Made by a program: the position numbers and the translations under genes
From: Pengzhenrongella sicca
GTDB taxonomy: Bacteria; Actinomycetota; Actinomycetes; Actinomycetales; Cellulomonadaceae
DNA length: 64,000 nt
Assembly: GCF_017569225.1 (NCBI RefSeq)
Contig: NZ_CP071868.1
Location: 4,154,001-4,218,000, forward strand
Direction: 5' to 3'
The notes under the pieces: generated by a model
What the model was told of the DNA's origin: nothing
Databases searched by the model: none
What the model saw: only the letters and a program-made list of their open reading frames with translations
Shown here: positions 37,170 through 45,309 of the stretch, piece after piece
Layout of the letters: each line of letters begins with the position of its first letter
Numbering within the stretch: the stretch's first letter is position 1

Positions 37170-37213
37170 TTCCCAAGCTGATAGCGCGGGTTCGATTCCC
37201 GTCACCCGCTCCG
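37170..37213 (+). repeat. attR: 44-bp direct repeat, partial tRNA-Gly copy
   Basis: Perfect copy of 28596-28639, comprising the tRNA-Gly 3' half from the anticodon loop to 3 bases past the gene. The tRNA 5' half is not here, so this is not a second gene. It marks the right end of the element. Confidence 0.95.
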
Positions 37214-37853
37214 CGTTTGGGCAGGTCACGGGGTCGCGGCGGCCGGTGACAGCTCACCAGATGACAACTGACGCCAGTTCGGGCCATTCCGTTATGGCCC
37301 GCGATCGCCAATTCGAGCCCCGTCGGCACCATGAGTCGGGCACACGCCCCGTCACGAACGTGACCGCCGCCACCGGCTCGCGCGCTTCACCCACACTGAT
37401 CTGCGACGATACTCTCGGCCCCACCGATTGAGATCTGCTGGCCTGTTTGCCTCCGGGCTGAATGCCAGCATTTCAGTATCGAAAGTCCTCGCAAGCCCTG
37501 GCCGCACGCCTGCGCGAGCGATCAACCGTGATCTGCGGCAAGCGATCGACGAGAGTGTCGCGGACGACTTCACGCCGACCGGCGACCGCAGAAGCGCGTC
37601 ACCGCACCGCGCTCTGCATCTTCGGCCAGCTCGCTATCGCCCACCGCACGTCAGCTGGCGCGTGGTTGAAGTCCATGCCCGAGACGAGCACGCAGGTCAA
37701 GTGGCCACGAACTCATGAGCCAGACCGTCCACGAAGTCCTGAGACTTCACACCAGGCCGGCAGTTGCACCGTTAGACGGACAGTCCCCACTCAGTGGGGG
37801 TCTCAGACCTCACCCGGACTTGTGCCGCTACTTGGCGGACCCCTTCGACCGCG
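37214..37853. other. Non-coding or decayed region right of attR
   Basis: About 640 bases with several short open frames but none with convincing composition or a family match. A TTCGAGCCCCGTCGGCACCA string near 37311-37330 resembles a tRNA T-loop/acceptor/CCA end but its T-stem does not pair, so it is at most a relic. A small hairpin CCCCAC-TCA-GTGGGG lies at 37785-37799, downstream of the EAL fragment. I see nothing else. Confidence 0.5.
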
Positions 37854-38477
37854 TCAAGAGCGTCTCGGTTTTGTCTCCGTCGGGGGCTGCAGCCTTGGGA
37901 AGTCCGTCAGGTCGAAGCCGGTGCGCCCACCCGTGAGCCAGTGGTCAAGTTCGGCGGCAGGGACGGGGCGGCAGATGAAGTAGCCCTGTGCCTGGTCACA
38001 GCCCAGCCGCGCAAGCTCGGTGAAGGCGGTGAGCGTTTCGACGCCTTCGGCGACGATCCGGAGGCCAAGGCTTCGGGCCAGCGAAATGGTAGAGGCGACC
38101 AGTGCAGCGGCGCGAGCGTCATCGGCTATGGGGAAGACGAAGGACCGGTCAAGCTTGAGCTCATCGATCGGTAGATCGCGAAGATACGGCAGCGTGCTGT
38201 AGCCGGTGCCGTAGTCATCGATGGAGATCTGAATGCCGGTGCTCCGCAGCTTGGTCAGGACGGCCCGCGCCTGAGTGCGGTCGGCCAACAGAAACTCCTC
38301 AGTGATCTCGAACTGTAGGGCGCTGGACGGAAGGCCTCGCGCTGCGAGCATCGCAAGGACCCGATCCGGCAGGTCAGCGTCGCCAAGTGAACGCGCGGAG
38401 AGGTTTACCGCGACGGTCAAGTGCTGACCCTGGACTGCCCACGCTGCGGCTTGGTCAAGGGGGGCAATCACCCTCAT
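37854..38477 (-). pseudogene. 5'-truncated EAL-domain gene
   Basis: 207 residues that match the later two thirds of an EAL domain: VAVNLSARSLGDADLPDRVL, LQFEITEEFLL, IDDYGTGYSTLPYLRDLPID, ELKLDRSFV, IVAEGVET and QAQGYFICRPVP. The beginning of the domain, including the Glu-Ala-Leu motif that gives metal and substrate contacts, is absent and no upstream frame supplies it. It is therefore unlikely to hydrolyse cyclic di-GMP. It lies divergent from the first chemoreceptor gene, at the border of the chemosensory cluster, suggesting loss of its 5' part during insertion or rearrangement. Confidence 0.75.
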
Positions 38478-38606
38478 CTGAAACCTCTAATGAGCCTGAC
38501 GTCCTAGCCGAATAGAGGCGTGGGCTGGCGAACGCTGGCTCGCGGGAAGTCGACCGCGGCGATGTGAAGAGAGCGCCGGGTTGCGGCTATTCAGGGGGAT
38601 TGCAGC

Positions 38607-40586
38607 ATGCCATTGACCACCAGTTCGACGGGTCGCTCGACTGCCGAGGCCAAGTACGTCGCGAAGACCAGCAAGGCCGTCGCCCCGACCGGCATCCCGG
38701 CACAGCTCGTTCGGTCCCAGCAGGACGGTGCCCACGGGGCGCGCGGGGACACCGATGCGGCGCGCCGCAAGGCTCGCTCGATCGCCAAGCAGCAGCAGGC
38801 TGCCGAGCGGATCGCGAGCGCGACTGGTGAGGTCTCGGCGCAGAACGCGCAGGCAGTGGAGGTTTCCCGCCAGCTGCGGGAGTCCGTCCAGGAGATCTCG
38901 GCGGGTTCCGAGGAGGCATCGGGAGCGACGCAGGAGAGCCTTGCGGTGATGGGCCAGGTCGAGGAGCGCATCCAGCGTCAGCAGCAGGCCGCGGCCAACG
39001 TCGAGGCGATCAGCCGGACCCTGCAGACCACGATCGCCGACACCACGGTCGGTATCGAGCGGTTGCTGCAGAACGTGTCAGGTGCTTCGGACCGGCAGGC
39101 CGCGTCGGTGAAGGTGATCAGTGAGCTGGAGAAGCAGGCCGATGAGATCGGCGAGATCGTCAAGACGGTGGCGCAGATCGCGGACCAGACCAACCTGCTG
39201 GCGCTGAACGCGGCGATCGAGGCTGCCCGCGCCCGCCAGCACGGCAAGGGGTTCGCGGTGGTGGCCGACGAGGTGCGCACCCTGGCCGAGACGAGCGAGC
39301 GAAGCGCGAAGCAGATCCGCGACCTGATCGATGAGATCCGGGTCGGGGTCAACGCGGTGGCCGCGGATGTGCAGGCGTCCGCCGAGAGCGGCCTGAACGA
39401 GGTCGAGAAGGGCAAAAGCCTGACGATCCAGCTCGGTCAGATCCGCGACGACATGACGGTTCTTATGAAGGGCGCCGTGGAGGTAGCGGCTGCCGCGACG
39501 CAGGGGGAGAAGGGCGCAGCCCAGGCCAAGGCGCATTCCGAGGAGATCGCGGCCGCATCCGAGCAGCAGTCGGCCGCGTGCGAGGAGTCGTTGCAGACCA
39601 TCACGGAGCAGGGTGCGGCCCTGGGTCAGAGTGAGAAGGTTGCCCACGATCTCGCCGATATCGCTGACGAGCTGCGTACCAGCACCGACATCGCGAAGAG
39701 TGCCGAAGAGGTCGCCCAGGCTGCTGAGGAGCTGGGTTCGGCCGTGGAGGAGATCAACCGGGCGGCGGCGCAGATCTCGGTCGCGATCGGCCAGATCTCG
39801 AGCGGTGCGCAGATCGCTGCGGCGAAGTCGCAGGAGGCGGCGGGTGCGGTCAACCAGATCGAGCAGGGGGCGCGGTTGTCCGAGACGAACTCCACTGCGG
39901 CGATCGAGCGTGCTGACCTGTTGCTCTCTCTTGTCGCCACGAACAAGGTCGACACGGACACCATGATCGAGACGATTGCCACGACGACAAAGTCCGGGAT
40001 GGGAAGCGTTCGCAAGATCGTCGAGCTGGAGCAGGTGTCGCGCCGGATCGACAAGATCGTTGACGCGATTGCGAACGTGTCGATGCAGACCAACATGCTC
40101 GCGATCAACGGTTCGGTCGAGTCGGCTCGGGCAGGGGAGTTCGGCAAGGGCTTCGCCGTGGTGTCCACCGACATCCGCAACCTGGCGCGCGACTCGGCAG
40201 AGAACGCCGATCGGATCAAGGATCTGGTCAAGGCGGTACAGGACCGTATCGTCCAGGTGCGTGGCGAGCTCGAGGAGACCACACGCCAGGCACTGGTGGA
40301 GGTCGAGGCGGCCAAGTCCACCAGCGCCCGGTTGATCGAGATCGAGCGTGACATGGCCGACGTGCGCTCGGGCAACGCGGTGGTGCGTGAGTCCGCGCAG
40401 GAGATCGCAGCAGCGCTGGCTCAGGTCAAGACCGGGCTCGACCAGATCTCCTCGGCAGCGGCACAGTCGGACCAGCTCACGGGCCAGGCCGCGGCGGCAG
40501 CCAAGCAGCAGGCACAGGCCGCCGAGAACATGGCCGCTGCCGTTGAGGAGATCGCCGCGCTCGCCGATGAACTGCAGAACGCCTGA
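38607..40586 (+). CDS. Soluble chemoreceptor with two MCP signalling modules
   Basis: 659 aa. No membrane segment and no recognisable sensor domain; almost all of it is Ala/Glu/Gln-rich coiled coil. Two MCP hairpin tips are visible: [20 protein letters not shown] (about residue 195) with [17 protein letters not shown], and [20 protein letters not shown] (about 495) with [18 protein letters not shown]. The first is canonical, the second diverged. Tandem MCP modules in one chain are unusual. First gene of the cluster; its TGA overlaps the ATG of the triple CheW gene, so the two are produced together. Confidence 0.9.
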   Translation: MPLTTSSTGRSTAEAKYVAKTSKAVAPTGIPAQLVRSQQDGAHGARGDTDAARRKARSIAKQQQAAERIASATGEVSAQNAQAVEVSRQLRESVQEISAGSEEASGATQESLAVMGQVEERIQRQQQAAANVEAISRTLQTTIADTTVGIERLLQNVSGASDRQAASVKVISELEKQADEIGEIVKTVAQIADQTNLLALNAAIEAARARQHGKGFAVVADEVRTLAETSERSAKQIRDLIDEIRVGVNAVAADVQASAESGLNEVEKGKSLTIQLGQIRDDMTVLMKGAVEVAAAATQGEKGAAQAKAHSEEIAAASEQQSAACEESLQTITEQGAALGQSEKVAHDLADIADELRTSTDIAKSAEEVAQAAEELGSAVEEINRAAAQISVAIGQISSGAQIAAAKSQEAAGAVNQIEQGARLSETNSTAAIERADLLLSLVATNKVDTDTMIETIATTTKSGMGSVRKIVELEQVSRRIDKIVDAIANVSMQTNMLAINGSVESARAGEFGKGFAVVSTDIRNLARDSAENADRIKDLVKAVQDRIVQVRGELEETTRQALVEVEAAKSTSARLIEIERDMADVRSGNAVVRESAQEIAAALAQVKTGLDQISSAAAQSDQLTGQAAAAAKQQAQAAENMAAAVEEIAALADELQNA

Positions 40587-42247
40587 TGTCCCGCAAGGCC
40601 GTGGTGACCGGCGACGAAGTCGTCGCCGGTGATGAGATCGTCGGCGATGAGGTGGGGGGCGATGGGACGACGTCGGGCGAGTTGGACAGCGCCGACTTCG
40701 TGACGTTCGACATGCAGGGTGAGCGGTACGCGTTCCCGATGAACCGGGTGAACGAGATCATCCGGATACCAAAGGTGGTCCGAGTTCCCCTCGGGCCGGT
40801 GAGCCTGGAGGGCCTGGCCAACTTGCGGGGCAAGGTGCTGCCGGTCGTCAACCTGAGGGCCTGCTGCATGCTGCCGGTCGTTGAGCACAACGAGACCACC
40901 CGGGTGATCGTTGTCGACAGCGGGGTTCCGCTCGGTTTTGTGGTGGACCGGGTGGCCAGCGTGGTCAGCGTGAATCGGGACGCGGTCGAGCCAGCGGAAA
41001 CGGTCCAGTCGACGGTCCAGTCCGACATCCTGGTCGGGATCATCAAGTCGGCCGATGGTGAGATGACCACGGTGCTGGACGTGGACCGCCTCGTAGGGGC
41101 GCAGTTTGCGCAGTTCGCCCATCGCAGGGGCAGCGGTGACGGTACCGCCGAGTCCGCCCGGTCAGTCGACGACGACTCCAGCGATGAGCTGGGCGACACG
41201 GTGGAGCTGGTCAGCTTCGTCGTCGACGATCAGGAGTACGCGCTCCCGATCGCACAGGTGCAGGAGATCGTCCAGGCCCCGGAGTCCGTGAGCCGGATCC
41301 CCAACGCGGGCGAGCGGGTTCTCGGGGTGATGGACCTGCGTGGGCGGGTGCTGCCGGTGTTGTCCATGCGGCGGATCTTCGGTCTTCCGGTCACCGACCT
41401 CGGGGCGCAGAACCGGATCGTGGTGGTGCCGTTGGACGGCGGTGTGGTGGGAGTGGTGATGGACACGGTTCGCGAGGTGCTGCGGGTGCCGTCCGACCTG
41501 GTGGCGGCGCTGCCCAACGTGGTGGCTGGAGCGGGTCGGACCACGGAGGTCGTCTCAGTGTGCCGACTCGAGGACGGTCACCGCCTGGTGTCGGTGCTGA
41601 GTCTGGACCGGATGTTTGACGCCCCAGGGTTGCGTGCCGAGCTTGCCGAGCACGTGGGTGACGACGCTGTGGAGGGAACGACGGAGATGGACGAGGCCGG
41701 GGTCAACGACGGGCGGGGTGACGAGGAGCTGTTCGTCGTCTTCCGGCTCGACGACGAGGAGTACGCGGTCGACGTCGACGCGGTGCAGGAGATCATCCGG
41801 GTACCGGACACACTGATCCGGGTACCCAAGACCCACGACTTCGTCGAGGGTCTGGTGAACCTGCGTGGCACGGTGCTGCCCGTGGTGGACCTTCGCACAC
41901 GGTTCGGGCTGGCCCGGGCGGAACGCGACGAGCGGCAACGCATCGTGGTGCTGTTCCTCGGCGGGACCCGTACCGGGTTCATCGTGGACTCGGTCACCGA
42001 GGTGGCCCGCATCCCCAGAGGCATCTTGGAGCCGGCACCTGAGCTCTCCGAGGAGCAGGCGCGGTTCGTGGCACAGGTGGTGAACCTGCCCGCCGAGACG
42101 CGCATGCTGCTCGTGGTGCGGGCGGAGGAGCTGGTCGCGGCCATCGAGACGCTTGCGCCGGACGCGACGCCCACACCGGGCGGATCAATCCCGAAGCAGA
42201 GGCCGGCGCCGGTCAACAGTCTCGTCCACGAGACCCTGGTGGCCTGA
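40586..42247 (+). CDS. cheW: Triple-domain CheW adaptor
   Basis: 553 aa with three CheW modules in tandem. Each has the strand DLRGxVLPV signature: LANLRGKVLPVVNLRACCML (first, about 85), MDLRGRVLPVLSMRRIFGL (second, about 250) and LVNLRGTVLPVVDLRTRFGL (third, about 425). The preceding strands also repeat, e.g. VVDDQEYALPIAQVQEIVQ and RLDDEEYAVDVDAVQEIIR. Single CheW is about 150 aa. A fused triple adaptor could link one receptor to several kinase or CheW partners and set array geometry. It is coupled to the double MCP gene upstream. Confidence 0.93.
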   Translation: MSRKAVVTGDEVVAGDEIVGDEVGGDGTTSGELDSADFVTFDMQGERYAFPMNRVNEIIRIPKVVRVPLGPVSLEGLANLRGKVLPVVNLRACCMLPVVEHNETTRVIVVDSGVPLGFVVDRVASVVSVNRDAVEPAETVQSTVQSDILVGIIKSADGEMTTVLDVDRLVGAQFAQFAHRRGSGDGTAESARSVDDDSSDELGDTVELVSFVVDDQEYALPIAQVQEIVQAPESVSRIPNAGERVLGVMDLRGRVLPVLSMRRIFGLPVTDLGAQNRIVVVPLDGGVVGVVMDTVREVLRVPSDLVAALPNVVAGAGRTTEVVSVCRLEDGHRLVSVLSLDRMFDAPGLRAELAEHVGDDAVEGTTEMDEAGVNDGRGDEELFVVFRLDDEEYAVDVDAVQEIIRVPDTLIRVPKTHDFVEGLVNLRGTVLPVVDLRTRFGLARAERDERQRIVVLFLGGTRTGFIVDSVTEVARIPRGILEPAPELSEEQARFVAQVVNLPAETRMLLVVRAEELVAAIETLAPDATPTPGGSIPKQRPAPVNSLVHETLVA

Positions 42248-42252
42248 CAACG

Positions 42253-43332
42253 ATGACTGCCAGCGTGCTCGTCGTCGATGACTCGGCCCTGATGCGCAAG
42301 GTGCTCAAGCGCATCCTGGTCGACGCCGGTGGCTTCGAGGTGTTCACCGCACGCGACGGCCTGGATGCGCTGGAGCAGGTCCAGCGCATCCAGCCCGATG
42401 TGGTGACCATGGACATCAACATGCCCGGGATGGACGGATTGTCCTGCCTGACCCGGATCATGCAGGATGACCCCCGCCCGGTGGTCGTCGTCTCGTCGCT
42501 GAGCGAGCACGGTGCGCTGGTCACCCTGGAGGCCCTCGAGTTGGGCGCAGTCGACTACGTGCCCAAGCCAGGGGGCACCGTCTCGCTCAACATGGACCAG
42601 GTCGCGACCGAGATCGTCGCCAAGGTCCGCGGCGCGGTCGGGGCCAGGGTCGGGCGTGCGGGCGGGCTGGCGGCTCGGATGCGCGCGGACCGCCATCGCG
42701 CGGGAGGCGTCGAAGCGACCCAGCGCCGCAGGAGATCACCGAGCCAGGTGACCTCGACGCCCGTCGACGTGGTGCTCATCGGTTCTTCCACCGGTGGACC
42801 GGCGGTGCTCTCGATGCTGCTCTCCGCGCTGCCCGGATCGCTGTCCGCGCCCGTGGTCGTCGCCCAGCACATCCCCGCCTCGTTCACCGCGTCGCTGGCC
42901 AACCGGCTCAACGAGGCCTCTGCGCTGGGCGTGCACGAGGTCACCCGACCCCAACGCCTGGAACCTGGTCACGTCTATATCGGGCGCGGTGACGCCGATG
43001 TGGTGCTGGCACGCCAGGGCGACGTGCTGATCGCCAAGAGTGTCCCGTCCAGCCCGAACTACAACTGGCATCCGTCCGTGAATCGGCTGGTCGCCTCCGC
43101 GCGACACCTCGTCGACCCACGGCGGGTGGTCGCTGCGCTGCTGACCGGGATGGGCGACGACGGCGCGGCCGAGCTGGCCGAGCTGCACGCCGACGGCGGC
43201 CGCACGATCGCCGAGGCCGAGGAGACTGCCGTGATCTGGGGCATGCCCGGTGAGCTCGTTCGCCGTGGCGGCGCGACCCGCACCCTGCCCAACTACCGCA
43301 TCGCGGACCAGATCTCCGACTGGGTGCGCTGA
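42253..43332 (+). CDS. cheB: CheB methylesterase response regulator
   Basis: 359 aa. An N-terminal receiver domain has the acidic pair VLVVDDSALM, phospho-acceptor Asp54 in TMDINMPGMDG and Lys in YVPKPGG. A linker leads to the methylesterase domain with catalytic Ser in LIGSSTGGPAV, His in VAQHIPASF and Asp in TGMGDDGAAE. It removes methyl groups from chemoreceptors when phosphorylated by CheA. Five bases separate it from cheW. Confidence 0.96.
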   Translation: MTASVLVVDDSALMRKVLKRILVDAGGFEVFTARDGLDALEQVQRIQPDVVTMDINMPGMDGLSCLTRIMQDDPRPVVVVSSLSEHGALVTLEALELGAVDYVPKPGGTVSLNMDQVATEIVAKVRGAVGARVGRAGGLAARMRADRHRAGGVEATQRRRRSPSQVTSTPVDVVLIGSSTGGPAVLSMLLSALPGSLSAPVVVAQHIPASFTASLANRLNEASALGVHEVTRPQRLEPGHVYIGRGDADVVLARQGDVLIAKSVPSSPNYNWHPSVNRLVASARHLVDPRRVVAALLTGMGDDGAAELAELHADGGRTIAEAEETAVIWGMPGELVRRGGATRTLPNYRIADQISDWVR

Positions 43333-43403
43333 GCGCACCACCAAGGTGCGCCGACGCGCTCCGCACCACGAACTCATCGACAAGGAAACAAGAGGACCCC
43401 GGC

Positions 43404-44039
43404 ATGGCACTCATGCGGACCACCAATGCGGCCAGACCGCCCGCCGAGCCGACGCCTCAACCCGGCTTTGACGAACTTCTCTCGAGACTGACCGAGACCG
43501 ATCGAGAGCTGCGCCGTCGCGCGGCCTTCGCTCTCGACGCGGCCGACCCGGCGGCCGCGGTGCCCGCGCTGCTGGCGCGAGTAGGCGAGGAGACCGATCC
43601 GACCGTCCGTGACGCCGTGCTCACCGTGCTCGCCGGTCATGACGACCTCACCGTGGCTCGCTCGCTGGTCGCGCACCTGACGAGCGAGGATGCCGGCCTT
43701 CGCACGGCCGTGGTCGGAGCGTTGTCGAGCATGCCCGGGTCGGTGCCGCACCTGCTTCCCGCCCTCGTCGTCGACCCCGACCCGGACGTCCGCATCCTGA
43801 CCGCGATGCTGCTTGCCGACCTCGAGCCCCCGGTCGCGGTGGCCTGGCTCGTGGAGATGATCCTCTCGGACGATCACCCGAACGTGGTGGGGACAGCGAT
43901 CGACTCCCTCCAGCCGTACTTCGGCAGCGAACACATCGGGCTCCTGGAGGCTACTCGGGACCGATTCCGACGCGATCCGTTCCTGCGCTTCGTCATCGAC
44001 ACCGCGCTCGCCCGGTTGAACGGGGGCGGCAACCGATGA
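43404..44039 (+). CDS. HEAT-repeat protein in the chemosensory operon
   Basis: 211 aa made of about five alpha-helical HEAT-like repeats: RELRRRAAFALDAADPAAAV, DPTVRDAVLTVLAGHDD, DAGLRTAVVGALSSMPGSV and DPDVRILTAMLLADLEPP. No enzyme motif. HEAT proteins act as protein-protein scaffolds. Its stop overlaps the cheR start (ATGA), so it belongs to the chemosensory unit and is likely an accessory scaffold or adaptor. Partner unknown. Confidence 0.85.
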   Translation: MALMRTTNAARPPAEPTPQPGFDELLSRLTETDRELRRRAAFALDAADPAAAVPALLARVGEETDPTVRDAVLTVLAGHDDLTVARSLVAHLTSEDAGLRTAVVGALSSMPGSVPHLLPALVVDPDPDVRILTAMLLADLEPPVAVAWLVEMILSDDHPNVVGTAIDSLQPYFGSEHIGLLEATRDRFRRDPFLRFVIDTALARLNGGGNR

Positions 44040-44914
44040 CCTCCACGGCCCCGGCGGGTGCCCGCACTGACGGGCTCACCGACGCGAACTTCGAACGGTT
44101 CCGTGAGTACTTCTACGCGCAGACGGGCATCCAGTTCGGCTCCACGAAGCGCTACTTCGTGGACAAGCGCGTCGAGGCCTGCATCCAGGCGTCCGGTGAA
44201 GACGGCTTCGCGGCCTGGTTCGCCAAGGTCCGCATGGGGACCCGGCCCGAACTGATCGAACAGATGGTCAACCGGTTCACCGTGAACGAGACCTACTTCC
44301 TGCGCGAGGACTACCAGTTCGACGACCTCCTGGCCTCAGTGCTGCCTGAGATCGCCGCTGAACGAGCACGCAACGGCGAGCCCGTCCGGATCCTGTCGAT
44401 GCCGTGCTCGACCGGGGAGGAGCCGTACTCGATCGCATTGAAGCTGCTTACGGAGTGGCCGCTCATCAACGACGTCGATGTGCAGATCCACGCGGCGGAC
44501 ATCGACAGCAACGCCCTGGAACACGCGCGCCAAGGAACCTACGGGGAGCGCTCGTTGCATCGGGTGTCGCCCGCATTGCGGAGAAAGTTCTTCACGGCGG
44601 TCGACGACAACCACTGGCAGATCAGCGAGGACATCCGGTCCGCGGTCGACTTCCGGCACGTCAACGTATGCGACTCGCGGCAGATGCTCGGGCTGGTCGA
44701 TTTCGACGTGATCTTCTGCCGCAACATGCTCATCTACTTCGACGAGTTGTCCAGCCGGCGCGCGGCCGAGAACCTGTACGGCGCACTACGTCCCGGTGGC
44801 TACCTCTTCCTCGGCCATTCCGAGTCGATGAGCCGGATCTCGCCGATCTTCACCCCTCGCCGGCTGCCGGCCGGCCTTGCGTACCAGCGACCGCGTTCTG
44901 GAGCGACCTCATGA
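44036..44914 (+). CDS. cheR: CheR chemoreceptor methyltransferase
   Basis: 292 aa. N-terminal helical CheR domain (FERFREYFYAQTGIQFGSTK) and C-terminal SAM-binding domain with the SAM-site motif ILSMPCSTGEEPYSIALKL, the acidic strand HAADIDSNALEHAR and DVIFCRNMLIYFD, all standard for CheR. It methylates receptor glutamates using S-adenosylmethionine. Overlaps both neighbours by four bases. Confidence 0.96.
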   Translation: MTSTAPAGARTDGLTDANFERFREYFYAQTGIQFGSTKRYFVDKRVEACIQASGEDGFAAWFAKVRMGTRPELIEQMVNRFTVNETYFLREDYQFDDLLASVLPEIAAERARNGEPVRILSMPCSTGEEPYSIALKLLTEWPLINDVDVQIHAADIDSNALEHARQGTYGERSLHRVSPALRRKFFTAVDDNHWQISEDIRSAVDFRHVNVCDSRQMLGLVDFDVIFCRNMLIYFDELSSRRAAENLYGALRPGGYLFLGHSESMSRISPIFTPRRLPAGLAYQRPRSGATS

Positions 44915-45309
44915 CCACCCGTGTGCTTGTCGTCGACGACGCCGCCACCGTGCGCCTCTACCACCGCCAGCTGCTGAGCGCTGCAGGGTTCGAGGTGGCC
45001 GAAGCGGTCAACGGTCTGGACGCGGTCGAAGCCGCCCTGCAGACCGCGTTCGACCTGTTCGTCGTGGACGTCAACATGCCGAAGATGGACGGGTATGCGT
45101 GCGTCTCGGCGCTGCGTGGCGAGACGGTCGCAACCACCGCGCCGATCCTGATGATCAGCACCGAGGACCGCCAGAGCGACGCCGACCTCGCCTACGCCGT
45201 GGGGGCCAACCTTTACCTGGTCAAGCCGGTCGACGGCGCACGACTGGTGCGGATGGCAACGATGCTCACCGCGAACGACGGCGATGGGGACGGGGACCTG
45301 CACCCGTGA
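44911..45309 (+). CDS. cheY: CheY-like response regulator 1
   Basis: 132 aa single receiver domain. Acidic pocket VLVVDDAATV, phospho-acceptor Asp53 in VVDVNMPKMDG, Ser/Thr in LMISTEDRQ and Lys in LVKPVDG. The C-terminal tail is a short Asp/Gly run. It sits between cheR and cheA with four-base overlaps on both sides, so it is the primary candidate output or phosphate sink for this CheA. Confidence 0.93.
   Translation: MTTRVLVVDDAATVRLYHRQLLSAAGFEVAEAVNGLDAVEAALQTAFDLFVVDVNMPKMDGYACVSALRGETVATTAPILMISTEDRQSDADLAYAVGANLYLVKPVDGARLVRMATMLTANDGDGDGDLHP

Larger units (their letters stand above)
28596..37213. mobile_element. 8.6-kb integrative mobilizable element in tRNA-Gly
   Basis: Bounded by perfect 44-bp direct repeats. 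It carries a tyrosine integrase next to attL, a three-gene cargo operon of visibly lower GC, a candidate oriT repeat, a MobF relaxase-helicase, an excisionase-like HTH protein and a DUF6338 gene with three tiny genes. There is no type IV secretion gene, no FtsK/TraB DNA pump and no replication initiator, so transfer would need a helper. The integrase-site pair, relaxase and xis-like gene all look intact, so the element may still excise. Confidence 0.9.

Noticed and set aside
37039-37332. 97-codon minus frame across attR
   Set aside because: It is antisense to the tRNA repeat (GDGNRTRAISLGT-type sequence), a well-known false ORF.
37300-37332. Second tRNA gene right of attR
   Set aside because: A T-loop and CCA-like end are visible but the T-stem does not pair and no 5' part exists.
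38489-38503. 15-bp match to the cheY gene near 48106 (ATGAGCCTGACGTCC)
   Set aside because: Too short and isolated to show recombination; flanks differ completely.
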